Below are positions 1 to 8,670 of a stretch of DNA of 46,895 nt, piece after piece; position 1 is the stretch's first letter; each line of letters opens with the position of its first letter. A model generated the notes under the pieces. That model made no database searches, was not told where the DNA came from, and worked only from the letters and a program-made list of their open reading frames with translations. The stretch is from an uncultured Pseudovibrio sp. (GTDB taxonomy: Bacteria; Pseudomonadota; Alphaproteobacteria; Rhizobiales; Stappiaceae), in NCBI GenBank assembly GCA_947502585.1, contig CANNAV010000015.1, forward strand, positions 1 to 46,895. Reading direction: 5' to 3'. A program made the position numbers and the translations under genes.

Positions 1-111
1 TCTGCTGCGGCTACGCTGGATGGAATTGAGGTGGCTCACATGATCCGTAAAGGGCAACTGGGACAGGAAGGCGTTCCAGCCTATCGTCAGTTTATGGCGC
101 TCGCAGGATAA
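1..111 (+). CDS. IS6-family transposase, C-terminal end (partial)
   Basis: This is the last 36 codons of a transposase whose start lies to the left of the window. The frame is open from base 1 and reads ...DGIEVAHMIRKGQL..., which is the typical tail of the DDE-type IS6-family transposase (the segment just after the catalytic Glu helix). It ends with TAA, 36 bases before the presumed terminal inverted repeat. Whether the rest of the gene is intact cannot be seen. Confidence 0.7.
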   Translation, partial: SAAATLDGIEVAHMIRKGQLGQEGVPAYRQFMALAG

Positions 112-164
112 CTGTGTGCAGACCATAGGTGTATTCTAACCGCCTCTAAAATTTGCGACAGAAC
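1..164 (+). mobile_element. IS6-family insertion sequence, right end
   Basis: The window opens inside an insertion sequence. The transposase reading frame ends at 111. The sequence AAATTTGCGACAGAACC at 148-164 matches the kind of terminal inverted repeat carried by IS6-family elements, whose outer ends read roughly GGTTCTGTCGCAAA. Directly after this repeat the DNA becomes the 5' part of an IS630-type transposase gene on the other strand, so the element appears to have landed inside that gene. The left end lies outside the window, so the target duplication cannot be checked. Confidence 0.7.
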
Positions 165-371
165 CGTTTGACGATCCATCAACCCGAGCGCTGCAGCATC
201 CCTCCGGCCCAACCCATCGGCAATACCAGCCAGGGCAATTAATCGAAGGGCCTGCTTTGCGTTGTGCGACTTGCGGGCCAGGCCCCTCAAATCAGAAGCG
301 CTGTAATCACTGCGTAATTCAACTCCAACCATGACCAAATCCTGATGATTGTTCAATACTTCAATAGGCAA
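165..371 (-). pseudogene. IS630-family transposase, N-terminal fragment cut by IS6
   Basis: Read on the minus strand this encodes the N-terminal helix-turn-helix region of an IS630-family transposase. The segments DYSASDLRGLAR and RRDAAALGLMDRQT are characteristic of that family. A likely start is the ATG at 332 (MVGVELRSDYSA). Homology stops right after MDRQT, where the IS6-type inverted repeat begins at 164; beyond it the frame runs on into unrelated IS6 sequence. The catalytic DDE domain is missing, so this is a dead fragment. Confidence 0.7.
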
Positions 372-457
372 TCACAAGTAACACCAAAAGGAAACAAATA
401 AACCTAACAGGAGGCATTGCCAAAAACTGCGACAATAATGGCAAAACTCCTGATCTC

Positions 458-664
458 TTAATCCTTGCGCTCATAATGATAGGTGATTTTGGGCTTGTTC
501 TTCCCGAACAGAATTTTCAGGACTACAATGGGGATAGTAATAGCAATGACGGCCAACATCAGGCCGGAGGCGAATCCTACCACGAGGAGGATAAATGCAA
601 GGAATGCTATTGCAAACAATATCGCGATAACCCGCCCGGTTACATATTCCAGAAAACTCAGCAT
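458..664 (-). CDS. small two-helix membrane protein, unknown function
   Basis: A 68-residue protein that I do not recognise. It has two strongly hydrophobic stretches (about residues 8-30 and 32-52), probably a helical hairpin in the inner membrane, followed by a short basic tail with KNKPK and ending YERKD. I chose the ATG at 664 because GGAG lies six bases upstream; in-frame starts at 670 and 676 (TTG) lack this spacing. It lies downstream of the IS remnants and on the same strand as the beta-oxidation gene, but 154 bases separate them, so co-transcription is uncertain. The protein-like hydrophobic pattern and the ribosome site argue that it is real. Confidence 0.5.
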   Translation of the reverse strand: MLSFLEYVTGRVIAILFAIAFLAFILLVVGFASGLMLAVIAITIPIVVLKILFGKNKPKITYHYERKD

Positions 665-818
665 CACCATCTCCAAAGCGCATATCTCCGAAAAGTAAGT
701 TCCGGTTATCGTATAAAGATACGCATATTAACATCCAAACAGCGCCGTTGCTATGTGCGCTGCTTTAGAGCGACCTCAAGGGTACACCACTGTAAGATGG
801 CGATGCAACCATAGAGAA

Positions 819-2972
819 TCAAGCGTTCTCATGCTTTTTAGCGGCTGAGTTATTCCCCCACTCAACATTCAGCTCAGCAAAGGTTTTGCCAGAGGCAACC
901 AGCTCCTCAAGCAACTTTGCAGGCTGCCAGGAGTAAGAATCTTCCTGTGCATACGCTTTGATATTATTGAGTATTTTCTCCAGACCGATCTCATCCGCAT
1001 ACTGCATTGGGCCACCGCGCCAACGCGGGAAGCCATAGCCGTAGATCAGCGTCATATCCACATCCAGCGGGCGTAGAGCAATACCCTCCTCAACCACCTT
1101 CGCAGCCTCATTCACCATCGCTGCAATGTACCGGTCAAGGATCTTCTCTTTTGAAACGTTTTGTGCGCTGATATGTTTTTCTTTGCGTTCCTCTGCCAGA
1201 ATTTCAAGAACCGCAGGGTTTGGCATGCCCTTCCGGGCACCATCCTCATAAACGTAATAGCCCTTGCAGGTTTTCTGCCCAAACCAGCCTTGCTCACACA
1301 TGCGGTCCGCAAATGTGAAATATCGTTCACGCGAATCACGAGTTGGTGTCTTCCGCTTACGGGTTGCCCAGCCGATATCCAGACCGGCCAGATCGGCCAC
1401 TGCATAGGGTCCCATCGGGAAACCGAACTCCAGCATCACCTCATCCACCTCAAACGGCGTCGAACCATCGACCACAATCGCATCAGCAGCAGCACGATAG
1501 CTCGACAGAATACGGTTGCCGATAAAACCATCGCAGACACCGGCACGAACAGCCACCTTGCGCATGATTTTGCCAAGCTGGAAACCTGTTGCAATCACAT
1601 CCGGCGCCGTCTTGTCTGCAACCACCACTTCCAGCAGCTTCATAATGTGGGCTGGGGAAAAGAAGTGCAGGCCAATCACATCTTGCGGGCGCCTGGTCAC
1701 ACCAGCAATGGCATTCACGTCCAGATATGAGGTGTTCGTTGCCAGAACGGCGCTAGCCTTACAAACTGCATCCAGCCGCTCAAAGACCTGCTTCTTCACC
1801 TCAATATCTTCAAATACCGCCTCAACAACCAGATCCGCGTCAGAGAGTGAGGCGTAGTCCGTACTTAAAGTCAGCGCTTCCTCAAAGATACGCTGTTCCT
1901 GGTCTGCTGAAAGCTTGGCTTTTTTTACAGCACCGCCAACATTCCTGACAATCGTCGCCTTTGCACGGCTCAGAGCTTCCTCATCGCGCTCAATCACAGT
2001 GACTGAAAGCCCATTCATCAGCGCACCAGTCGCAATGCCAGCGCCCATGGTACCACCGCCAATCACACCGATAGACTTCAACTCACGTGGAGCGATGCCT
2101 TCAATCTCAGGAATCTTACCAAGGGCCCGATCCGCAAAGAAGGCATGCGATAAAGCGCGGTGCTGAGCTGAGTTCTTCAGCTCCATAAACATCTCCCGCT
2201 CTTTCGTCATGCCATCTGCAAAGCTGGTTTGACTGGCAACTTCAATGGCTTCAACGCATACCACTGGCGACTTCTGTCCACGCGCCCGCCTGGCAACCGC
2301 TGCTTTAGCATCTGCAAACACCTGCTGCTTAACAGTTGGAGCAACCAGCTCAGAACACCGGCGCAGTGGTATTTCATTGTCGATCACAGATCTGGCAAAT
2401 GCGAGGCCTGCTGCAACCGCATCAGCTTCCTCGCTCACCTCATCAAAAATACCGGCAGCCTTCGCAGCATCCGCCCCAATCTGCACGCCACTGGGAATCA
2501 TCTCCAGCGCCGCCTCGAATCCAGCCAATCGTGGCAAGCGCTGCGTTCCACCAGCGCCCGGAATGATACCCAGATGTACCTCAGGCAAACCAACCCTGGC
2601 GCCCTTTACTGCAACGCGGAAGTGACAGCCCAGCGCAACCTCAAGCCCACCACCCAGCGCAACACCATGAATGGCCGCAATCACGGGCTTGGAGCAGGCT
2701 TCGATTCCATCAATTACATCAGGCAGGTGCGGCTCAGTAGCCGGACGTTTGAACTCACGGATATCCGCCCCCGCAATAAACACCTTGCCAGCACCAACAA
2801 TCACCGCCGCCTTCGCCGCATCGTCTTCTTCAAACTGCTTGATACGCGCAACCAAATCCTGCCGGATCGCCAGAGACAACGCATTCACCGGCGCATTGCT
2901 CACGGTCATGACCGCAACATCACCGCGCAATTCATAGGAAACCTGACCTGATGACTTAAATGAAGAAGACAC
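819..2972 (-). CDS. enoyl-CoA hydratase / 3-hydroxyacyl-CoA dehydrogenase fusion (FadB/FadJ type)
   Basis: A 717-residue bifunctional beta-oxidation enzyme: it hydrates trans-2-enoyl-CoA to L-3-hydroxyacyl-CoA and oxidises that to 3-ketoacyl-CoA with NAD+. The N-terminal third is a crotonase domain with the oxyanion-hole segment HGVALGGG and two conserved acidic positions (GGGLEVALGC and GLPEVHLG). A Rossmann domain begins near residue 300 with GVIGGGTMGAG, followed by 3-hydroxyacyl-CoA dehydrogenase parts including HFFSPAHIMKLLE and FIGNRIL. Length and domain order match the peroxisomal-type multifunctional enzyme common in alphaproteobacteria. The GTG at 2972 is preferred over the GTG at 3002 because GGGAG precedes it by six bases. 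No thiolase partner lies next to it. Confidence 0.93.
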   Translation of the reverse strand: MSSSFKSSGQVSYELRGDVAVMTVSNAPVNALSLAIRQDLVARIKQFEEDDAAKAAVIVGAGKVFIAGADIREFKRPATEPHLPDVIDGIEACSKPVIAAIHGVALGGGLEVALGCHFRVAVKGARVGLPEVHLGIIPGAGGTQRLPRLAGFEAALEMIPSGVQIGADAAKAAGIFDEVSEEADAVAAGLAFARSVIDNEIPLRRCSELVAPTVKQQVFADAKAAVARRARGQKSPVVCVEAIEVASQTSFADGMTKEREMFMELKNSAQHRALSHAFFADRALGKIPEIEGIAPRELKSIGVIGGGTMGAGIATGALMNGLSVTVIERDEEALSRAKATIVRNVGGAVKKAKLSADQEQRIFEEALTLSTDYASLSDADLVVEAVFEDIEVKKQVFERLDAVCKASAVLATNTSYLDVNAIAGVTRRPQDVIGLHFFSPAHIMKLLEVVVADKTAPDVIATGFQLGKIMRKVAVRAGVCDGFIGNRILSSYRAAADAIVVDGSTPFEVDEVMLEFGFPMGPYAVADLAGLDIGWATRKRKTPTRDSRERYFTFADRMCEQGWFGQKTCKGYYVYEDGARKGMPNPAVLEILAEERKEKHISAQNVSKEKILDRYIAAMVNEAAKVVEEGIALRPLDVDMTLIYGYGFPRWRGGPMQYADEIGLEKILNNIKAYAQEDSYSWQPAKLLEELVASGKTFAELNVEWGNNSAAKKHENA

Positions 2973-3103
2973 GTAAAACTCCCATGAATCACAAAACAGC
3001 ACGACCTTCCCGCAGTGCTTTTACGTAGTCTAACAGGGCGGTTTTGAATTGCCAGTTGGAAAATACAATTCCAATCTGCAGAATTAACGAAAAAGGTATC
3101 CGC

Positions 3104-3489
3104 CTATAGCGATTCATCCAGACCATTTGGCAAGGAGGTCCAGAGCGTTGTCTGAGCCTCTTGCGAATGGCGCAAAAGGTGGCCTTTGCCGTGCTTATCC
3201 TCAATCAACACGAACTTCCCAGCCCTGACAGCGCGAACCTGACCATCACTGGTTTCATACTCAACCGAACCATCAAGACGTACAGTCAAACCGTATCAGG
3301 AACCGTATGCCATTCTACCTGTCGCATACCCGTCGGAATGTGGGAAAACCGGGCCTGTGAGGCCGGATAGCCGGCAGTCACATCAAATGGCACAGCATCG
3401 GGATGCACTGACACCTTCGGCGTCGGTATCTCAACTTCACTAAAATGAGATTCCCCATCCGGCGTAACATAAATTCGCAGACACTTCAC
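3104..3489 (-). pseudogene. cupin-like protein broken by a single-base frameshift
   Basis: Two adjacent minus-strand frames join into one sensible protein of about 128 residues. The first part starts at the GTG at 3489 (VKCLRIYVTPDGES) and ends ...QVEWHTVPDTV at a TGA near 3286. The second continues in the next frame with LTVRLDGSVEYETSDG and reaches a stop at 3104. Restoring one T in the run GGTTTGAC (to GGTTTTGAC) fuses them without a stop. The joined sequence looks like a small cupin: a run of beta strands with a conserved DGSVEYE turn and an HGKGH segment. I do not know its substrate. The gene lies downstream of the glycerol importer terminator and may form its own unit. A sequencing error is the main alternative to true decay. 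Confidence 0.6.
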
Positions 3490-3601
3490 GGCAGCAGTTT
3501 CTTCAATCCAACCAGGTCATCGCAAGATCTGCCTGGCTCCCCACAACCATGGACGAAACGACCACCTTGGTTCGAGCCGCATCCAAGATACCTCCCCCAA
3601 C

Positions 3602-3633
3602 AAAAACCCGGTGCCTGCCGACACCGGATTTTT
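3602..3633 (-). terminator. Rho-independent terminator of the glp operon
   Basis: On the minus strand the stem CCGGTG/CACCGG with an 8-base loop is followed by GTTTTTGTT, about 70 bases after the glpV stop. A run of T on the other side makes it potentially bidirectional. Confidence 0.7.
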
Positions 3634-3703
3634 GGTTCACTCCTGGAAGCGCCTCATCGAAAATGACCTCTGTTTCCGATGATGGACACCTGTGAAGCAA
3701 CGT

Positions 3704-5422
3704 TTATTCAGAAGCATCAGCCCAGCTCTTGATCAGCTCATCGTAGTCAACGGTGATCGGAGTTGGCTTCTCGTTAGCCAGTTTAGCTTTCGGTGCGCCC
3801 GGCTGGTTCAGCCAGAAATCGCGATCCTTAACTTCGTTGAGCTTAGGACCACACTCGCCCTGAACACCAGCACGCTCAAGACGCTTCAGAACTTTGTCCT
3901 GAGCAGCCGCAAGAGCAGTCAGAGCTTCCTGAGGAGTTTTCGCGCCTGAGGATGCATCACCAATGTTCTGCCACCACAGCTGAGCCAGTTTTGGATAGTC
4001 AGGAACGTTGTTGCCGGTTGGGGTCCACTGTACGCGGGCTGGAGAACGGTAGAATTCTACCAGACCGCCCAGATTAGGTGCACGCTCTGTGAAGGATACA
4101 TCGCGAACATCACTGTCACGCACGAAGGTCAGACCAACGTGAGACTTCTTCAAAGAAGTCGTCTTTGCAACGGTGAACTGAGCGTACAGCCACGCAGCTT
4201 TTGCACGATCTTCGGGAGTAGACTTCATCAGAGTCCAGGAACCAGCATCCTGATAACCCAGCTTCATGCCTTCTTCCCAGTAAGCACCTTTGGGAGAGGG
4301 AGCCATACGCCACTTAGGAGTGCCGTCTGCGTTCACAACCGGAATACCCTCTTTCACCATGTCTGCGGTGAACGCGGTGTACCAGAAGATCTGTTGAGCA
4401 ACAGAACCCTGAGCAGGAACCGGACCAGCTTCAGAGAACACCATCCCAGGCGCTTCAGCCGGAGCGTACTTCTTCAGCCACTCAATATACTTGGTGATGG
4501 AGTAAACCGCTGCAGGACCATCAGTAGCACCGCCACGCTCAACGGAAGAACCAGCAGGGGAACAACCGTTTACGCGAATGCCCCATTCATCAACCGGCAA
4601 ACCGTTTGGAATACCCTTGTCGCCGGCACCCGCCATGGAAAGCCACGCATCGGTAAAGCGCCAGCCCAGGGATGGATCTTTCTTGCCGTAGTCCATGTGG
4701 CCATAGACTTTTTCGCCGTTGATTTCTTTCACGTCGTTGGTGAAGAACTCAGCGATGTCCTCATAGGCAGACCAGTTAACCGGGACACCCAGCTCGTAGC
4801 CGTATTTCGCTTTAAACTGCGCTTTGATGTCCGGGTTTGTGAACCAGTCATAGCGGAACCAGTAAAGGTTCGCGAACTGCTGTGTCGGAAGCTGGTACAA
4901 CTTGCCATCAGGACCAGTTGTGAACGAACGACCGATGAAGTCTTCAATGTCCAGAGTTGGCAGCGTTACTTTTTTACCTTCGTTCGCCATCCAGTCAGTC
5001 AGGTTACGAACCTGCTTGTAACGAGCGTGCGTACCGATCAGATCGGAATCGTTGATGTACGCATCGTAAATGTTCTCACCAGACTGCATCTGGGTCTGAA
5101 GCTTCTCAACGACGTCACCTTCACCAATCAGGTCGTGAGTAACTTTGATGCCGGTAATTTCGGTAAATGCTTTTGCAAGAACCTTCGCTTCATATTCGTG
5201 GGTCGCAATGGTCTCGGAAACCACTTTGATTTCCATGCCCTTAAAGGGCTCAGCAGCTTTGATGAACCAGTCCATTTCCTTCATTTGCTCTTCTTTGGAA
5301 AGAGTAGAAGGCTGGAATTCGTCATTCACCCACTTTTTTGCAGCTTCCATATCTGCAAAAGCAGAGCTGGATGCGCAGATCATGGCCGCAAAGCCAACGG
5401 ACGCTAAAAGCTGACGTCTCAT
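3704..5422 (-). CDS. glpV: glycerol ABC transporter, substrate-binding protein
   Basis: A 572-residue periplasmic binding protein, the last gene of the glycerol importer operon. The N-terminus MRRQLLASVGFAAMICASSS is a clear Sec signal peptide ending near AFA. The mature part is a large extracellular solute-binding protein of the type found in rhizobial GlpV, unusually long for the class. The ATG at 5422 has GGGAGG about eight bases upstream, so it is preferred to the in-frame start at 5437. Identification rests mainly on gene order: two ATPases, two permeases, a DUF2160 membrane protein and this binding protein, as in Rhizobium leguminosarum glpSTPQUV. A terminator follows. Confidence 0.9.
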   Translation of the reverse strand: MRRQLLASVGFAAMICASSSAFADMEAAKKWVNDEFQPSTLSKEEQMKEMDWFIKAAEPFKGMEIKVVSETIATHEYEAKVLAKAFTEITGIKVTHDLIGEGDVVEKLQTQMQSGENIYDAYINDSDLIGTHARYKQVRNLTDWMANEGKKVTLPTLDIEDFIGRSFTTGPDGKLYQLPTQQFANLYWFRYDWFTNPDIKAQFKAKYGYELGVPVNWSAYEDIAEFFTNDVKEINGEKVYGHMDYGKKDPSLGWRFTDAWLSMAGAGDKGIPNGLPVDEWGIRVNGCSPAGSSVERGGATDGPAAVYSITKYIEWLKKYAPAEAPGMVFSEAGPVPAQGSVAQQIFWYTAFTADMVKEGIPVVNADGTPKWRMAPSPKGAYWEEGMKLGYQDAGSWTLMKSTPEDRAKAAWLYAQFTVAKTTSLKKSHVGLTFVRDSDVRDVSFTERAPNLGGLVEFYRSPARVQWTPTGNNVPDYPKLAQLWWQNIGDASSGAKTPQEALTALAAAQDKVLKRLERAGVQGECGPKLNEVKDRDFWLNQPGAPKAKLANEKPTPITVDYDELIKSWADASE

Positions 5423-5495
5423 ATATATTCCTCCCAACGATATTTACTGCACTGCCATTTCCCCTGGTGATCAGTGCGAAGAAAAAAGCTCAATC

Positions 5496-5777
5496 CTAAA
5501 CCCAGCGGAAAACGCAAAACGCATATGCCACACAGACCAACAGAGCCCACCAAAGGTTTGCGCTAACAAACCCAAGCCAAAACAGGCAGATAAACGCACT
5601 GCCCAGCAGCGAGACAAACAAACGGTCCCCGCGTGTTGTCTCAAATCTCAAAATCCCGTGCCGCGGACTTCCCCCTGGCACAAACCATTCCCAAACCGCC
5701 ATACCGGAGATCAGCAAGCCAATAGTGATGAAGAAGATCGCAGTTGGCAACGTCCAAGCCATCCAAGAAAAATCCAT
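5496..5777 (-). CDS. glpU: DUF2160 small membrane protein of the glycerol importer
   Basis: A 93-residue inner-membrane protein with three hydrophobic segments, one near the N-terminus (WTLPTAIFFITIGLLISG) and two close together in the C-terminal half. The ATG at 5777 is preceded by AGGAGGCG, whereas the in-frame ATG at 5810 overlaps glpQ and lacks a good site. The gene sits between glpQ and glpV exactly where glpU occurs in rhizobial glycerol transport operons. Its biochemical role in transport is not established; an accessory or assembly role in the membrane complex is an inference from its constant position. Confidence 0.85.
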   Translation of the reverse strand: MDFSWMAWTLPTAIFFITIGLLISGMAVWEWFVPGGSPRHGILRFETTRGDRLFVSLLGSAFICLFWLGFVSANLWWALLVCVAYAFCVFRWV

Positions 5778-5790
5778 AATCGCCTCCTGA

Positions 5791-6684
5791 TTAAACGCGG
5801 CCCAGGGCAAAGCCCTTAGCGATGTAGTTACGTACGAAGTAGATCACCAGAGCACCCGGAATAATGGTCAGGATGCCTGCTGCCGCGAGCACACCCCAGT
5901 CCATGCCGGAGGCTGAAACCGTACGGGTCATCGTCGCCGCAATCGGTTTAGCCGCCGTGGTGGTCAGAGTGCGGGCAATCAGCAGCTCCACCCATGAGAA
6001 CATGAAGCAGAAGAATGCTGCCACACCGATACCGCTTGCAATCAGAGGCATGAAGATCTTGCCAAAAAATTTCGGGAAAGAGTAGCCATCGATGTAAGCA
6101 GTCTCGTCAATCTCTTTTGGAACACCGGACATAAAGCCTTCCAAAATCCACACAGCCAGTGGCACGTTGAACAGGCAGTGCGCCAGAGCCACAGCAAGGT
6201 GTGTGTCAATCAGACCGAAGGCTGAATAAAGCTGGAAGAACGGCAGCGCAAACACGGCAGGCGGTGCCATACGGTTCGTCAGCAGCCAGAAGAACAGATG
6301 CTTGTCACCCAGAAACTTATAGCGCGAGAACGCATAGGCCGCTGGCAACGCAACCGCCACGGAGATAACCGTATTGAGGGCCACATAAGTGATGGAGTTG
6401 ATATAGCCGTTGTACCAGCTAGGGTCTGTGAAAATAACCATGTAATTGGCAAGCGTCGGCTCATCCGGCCACAAGGTAAACTTGCTCAGGATCTCCTGGT
6501 TGGTCTTCAGGCTCATGTTAAAGAGCCAGTAGATCGGCAACATCAAAAACGTGATGTACAAAGTTGGAACGAGGAAAGCATAGCGGCTTCCGGTTCTCTG
6601 TGCCTTTGCGCGGGTCCGGCTGCGTGGAGCTTGTCCACCAGCAGCAGCACCATCAATGACTGCTGTTCCAGTTGTCGTAGACAT
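5791..6684 (-). CDS. glpQ: glycerol ABC transporter permease 2
   Basis: A 297-residue inner-membrane permease of the carbohydrate-uptake (MalG-like) class with six predicted helices. The coupling (EAA) segment is visible as EIDETAYIDGYSFPKFFGKI, which docks onto the ATPase subunits. A basic N-terminal cytoplasmic tail (RSRTRAKAQR) precedes the first helix near residue 35. The start at 6684 has GAGGAGT upstream, and the gene begins five bases after glpP ends, so the two are surely co-translated parts of one operon. Together with GlpP it should form the transmembrane path for glycerol. Confidence 0.92.
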   Translation of the reverse strand: MSTTTGTAVIDGAAAGGQAPRSRTRAKAQRTGSRYAFLVPTLYITFLMLPIYWLFNMSLKTNQEILSKFTLWPDEPTLANYMVIFTDPSWYNGYINSITYVALNTVISVAVALPAAYAFSRYKFLGDKHLFFWLLTNRMAPPAVFALPFFQLYSAFGLIDTHLAVALAHCLFNVPLAVWILEGFMSGVPKEIDETAYIDGYSFPKFFGKIFMPLIASGIGVAAFFCFMFSWVELLIARTLTTTAAKPIAATMTRTVSASGMDWGVLAAAGILTIIPGALVIYFVRNYIAKGFALGRV

Positions 6685-6689
6685 GGTTC

Positions 6690-7577
6690 TTACTCCTCGC
6701 CTGCATAGTGTTTCTTCTCAGTCCCCACGTTGTTCATGATGGTGTAGAACACCCAGGAGAACAGCAGGATAATGAGGAAGTAGACGAGTGACATTGCAGC
6801 AGCTGGTCCAAGGTCAAACTGACCTATCGCCATCTTCACAAGGTCGATACTCAGGAAAGTCGTGGAGTTGCCCGGTCCGCCACCTGTAACAACAAACGGC
6901 TCGGTGTAAATCATGAAGCTGTCCATGAAGCGCAGCAGAACCCCAATCAGCAACACGCTGTGCATCTTTGGCAGCTGGATATAACGGAACACCGCCCAGC
7001 GGGACGCTCCGTCAATACGAGCCGCCTGATAGTAAGCTTCGGGAATAGAAACCAGACCCGCATAGCACAGCAGCACAACAAGGCTGGTCCAGTGCCACAC
7101 ATCCATGACAATCACAGTAGCCCATGCAGCAACGGGGTCCTGCGTATAGTTATAATTGATTCCGAGAGAGTTCAGGAAATAACCCAGCAGACCAATATCC
7201 ACACGGCCAAACACCTGCCAGATGGTACCAACCACGTTCCACGGTACGAGTAACGGCAGTGCCATCAGCACCAGACAAACCGGAACTCCCCAGCCTTTCT
7301 TAGGCATGCAAAGTGCGATGCCAATGCCCAGCGGAATCTCAATTGCCAGGATCGTGAATGAGAAAATCAGGTTACGGCCCAAAGCGTCGTGAAAGCGCTC
7401 AGAACTGAGCAATTCCTGAAACCACTCAATCCCGGCCCAGAAGAACTGATTGTTTCCAAAGCTGTCCTGAAACGCGTAGTTCACAACAGTCATCAATGGA
7501 ATAACAGCGGTAAAGGCCACCAGCACAAGAACCGGTAAAACCATGAACCAGGCTTTGTTGTTTACGGTCTTTTCCAT
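6690..7577 (-). CDS. glpP: glycerol ABC transporter permease 1
   Basis: A 295-residue permease of the MalF/UgpA-like class. The first helix lies near residues 10-32 (VLPVLVLVAFTAVIPLMTVV), and the coupling loop reads PEAYYQAARIDGASRWAVFR, the typical EAA motif that contacts the nucleotide-binding domains. It begins three bases after the stop of glpT and is followed at once by glpQ. Its role is to form the membrane channel with GlpQ; substrate assignment comes from operon type. Confidence 0.92.
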   Translation of the reverse strand: MEKTVNNKAWFMVLPVLVLVAFTAVIPLMTVVNYAFQDSFGNNQFFWAGIEWFQELLSSERFHDALGRNLIFSFTILAIEIPLGIGIALCMPKKGWGVPVCLVLMALPLLVPWNVVGTIWQVFGRVDIGLLGYFLNSLGINYNYTQDPVAAWATVIVMDVWHWTSLVVLLCYAGLVSIPEAYYQAARIDGASRWAVFRYIQLPKMHSVLLIGVLLRFMDSFMIYTEPFVVTGGGPGNSTTFLSIDLVKMAIGQFDLGPAAAMSLVYFLIILLFSWVFYTIMNNVGTEKKHYAGEE

Positions 7578-7580
7578 GGA

Positions 7581-8660
7581 TCAGGCCCCCTCGCTTACGA
7601 GCCAGCTGTCGGCATAAAGGTTCGTCTGCGCCGGATCGAAGAGAGCCGTCGGGTTTTCCGGAATGCTCAACCCTTCACCAACAATGGCGTTCAGAGCAAC
7701 ACCTTCCATCTCACCACGCAGGATGCGGCAGCGGCCGATGTCTTCAACAGCGTTTACTTTCAACGGCAGACCTTCTCCGGCAGCGCCGAGTTTCACAAAC
7801 TCGGGACGAATGCCGACCTCGGTTTTCCGGGCAACTTTCTTCGGGTTGAGACCGCACACCAGCGGCACACTGTGCTCGCCAATACGCGCCATGGAACCAT
7901 CCACCTCACACGGCAGAACGTTCATGCCCGGAGAGCCGATGAAGTAACCAACGAATGTGTGCTGAGGTTTGCGGAACAGCTCATCCGGCGTTCCAATCTG
8001 CACAACTTCACCGCCATACATCACCACAACTTTATCCGCGAAGGTCAGCGCCTCGGTCTGGTCGTGGGTCACGTAAACCATGGTAAAGCCAAACTGCTTG
8101 TGCAAATGCTTCAGCTGAGACCGCAGAACCCACTTCATGTGCGGGTCAATCACGGTCAGTGGCTCATCAAACAGGATCGCGTTGGTGTCAGAACGCACCA
8201 GACCACGGCCCAGAGAGATTTTCTGCTTCTCATCCGCCGTCAGACCCTGCGCCTTGCGCTTTGCCTTGCTTTCCAGATCAATGATCCGCAAAATTTCATG
8301 GACCTTCTGATCAACTTCAGCTGCCGGAACACCGCGGTTACGAAGCGGAAATGCCAGATTGTCGTAAACAGACATAGTGTCGTATACAACCGGGAACTGG
8401 AACACCTGCGCAATATTACGCGCCTCTGTAGAAAGCTCCGTCACTGACTTACCATCAAACAGCAGCTCCCCCTCAGACGGTGTCAGCAAACCGGAGATGA
8501 TGTTCAAAAGAGTTGTCTTGCCACAGCCAGAAGAGCCCAGAAGCGCATAAGCACCGCCATCTTCAAAGGTCAGATTAACTTCCTTCAAAGCGTAATCGCC
8601 CGGGCTTGCCGGATTCGGCAGATAAGAATGGCGAATGTGGTCGAGATCAATACGTGCCAT
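7581..8660 (-). CDS. glpT: glycerol ABC transporter ATP-binding protein with degenerate signature motif
   Basis: A 359-residue ATPase subunit of the sugar-importer type, with a C-terminal regulatory (TOBE-like) region from about residue 235. Walker A is GSSGCGKT (42-49), the Q-loop lies at IAQVFQF, Walker B is AILFDE (161-166) and the H-loop keeps its histidine in VTHDQ (His199). The ABC signature is not LSGGQ: at residues 140-146 the sequence reads LTADEKQ. Its partner GlpS shows the mirror-image defect, having LSGGQ but no H-loop histidine. The gene starts ten bases after glpS. The name glpT here follows rhizobial usage and is not the E. coli glycerol-3-phosphate antiporter. Confidence 0.9.
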   Translation of the reverse strand: MARIDLDHIRHSYLPNPASPGDYALKEVNLTFEDGGAYALLGSSGCGKTTLLNIISGLLTPSEGELLFDGKSVTELSTEARNIAQVFQFPVVYDTMSVYDNLAFPLRNRGVPAAEVDQKVHEILRIIDLESKAKRKAQGLTADEKQKISLGRGLVRSDTNAILFDEPLTVIDPHMKWVLRSQLKHLHKQFGFTMVYVTHDQTEALTFADKVVVMYGGEVVQIGTPDELFRKPQHTFVGYFIGSPGMNVLPCEVDGSMARIGEHSVPLVCGLNPKKVARKTEVGIRPEFVKLGAAGEGLPLKVNAVEDIGRCRILRGEMEGVALNAIVGEGLSIPENPTALFDPAQTNLYADSWLVSEGA

Positions 8661-8670
8661 GCTCGCCTCC

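Noticed and set aside
1161..1730. 189-codon plus-strand open frame
   Set aside because: It is antisense to the fatty-acid oxidation gene and has no protein-family features.
3503..3700. 65-codon minus-strand frame between glpV and the cupin-like gene
   Set aside because: It runs straight through the glp terminator hairpin, has no ribosome site and has no family likeness.
4139..5407. 422-codon plus-strand open frame
   Set aside because: It is fully antisense to the binding protein glpV, whose signal peptide and context are clear.
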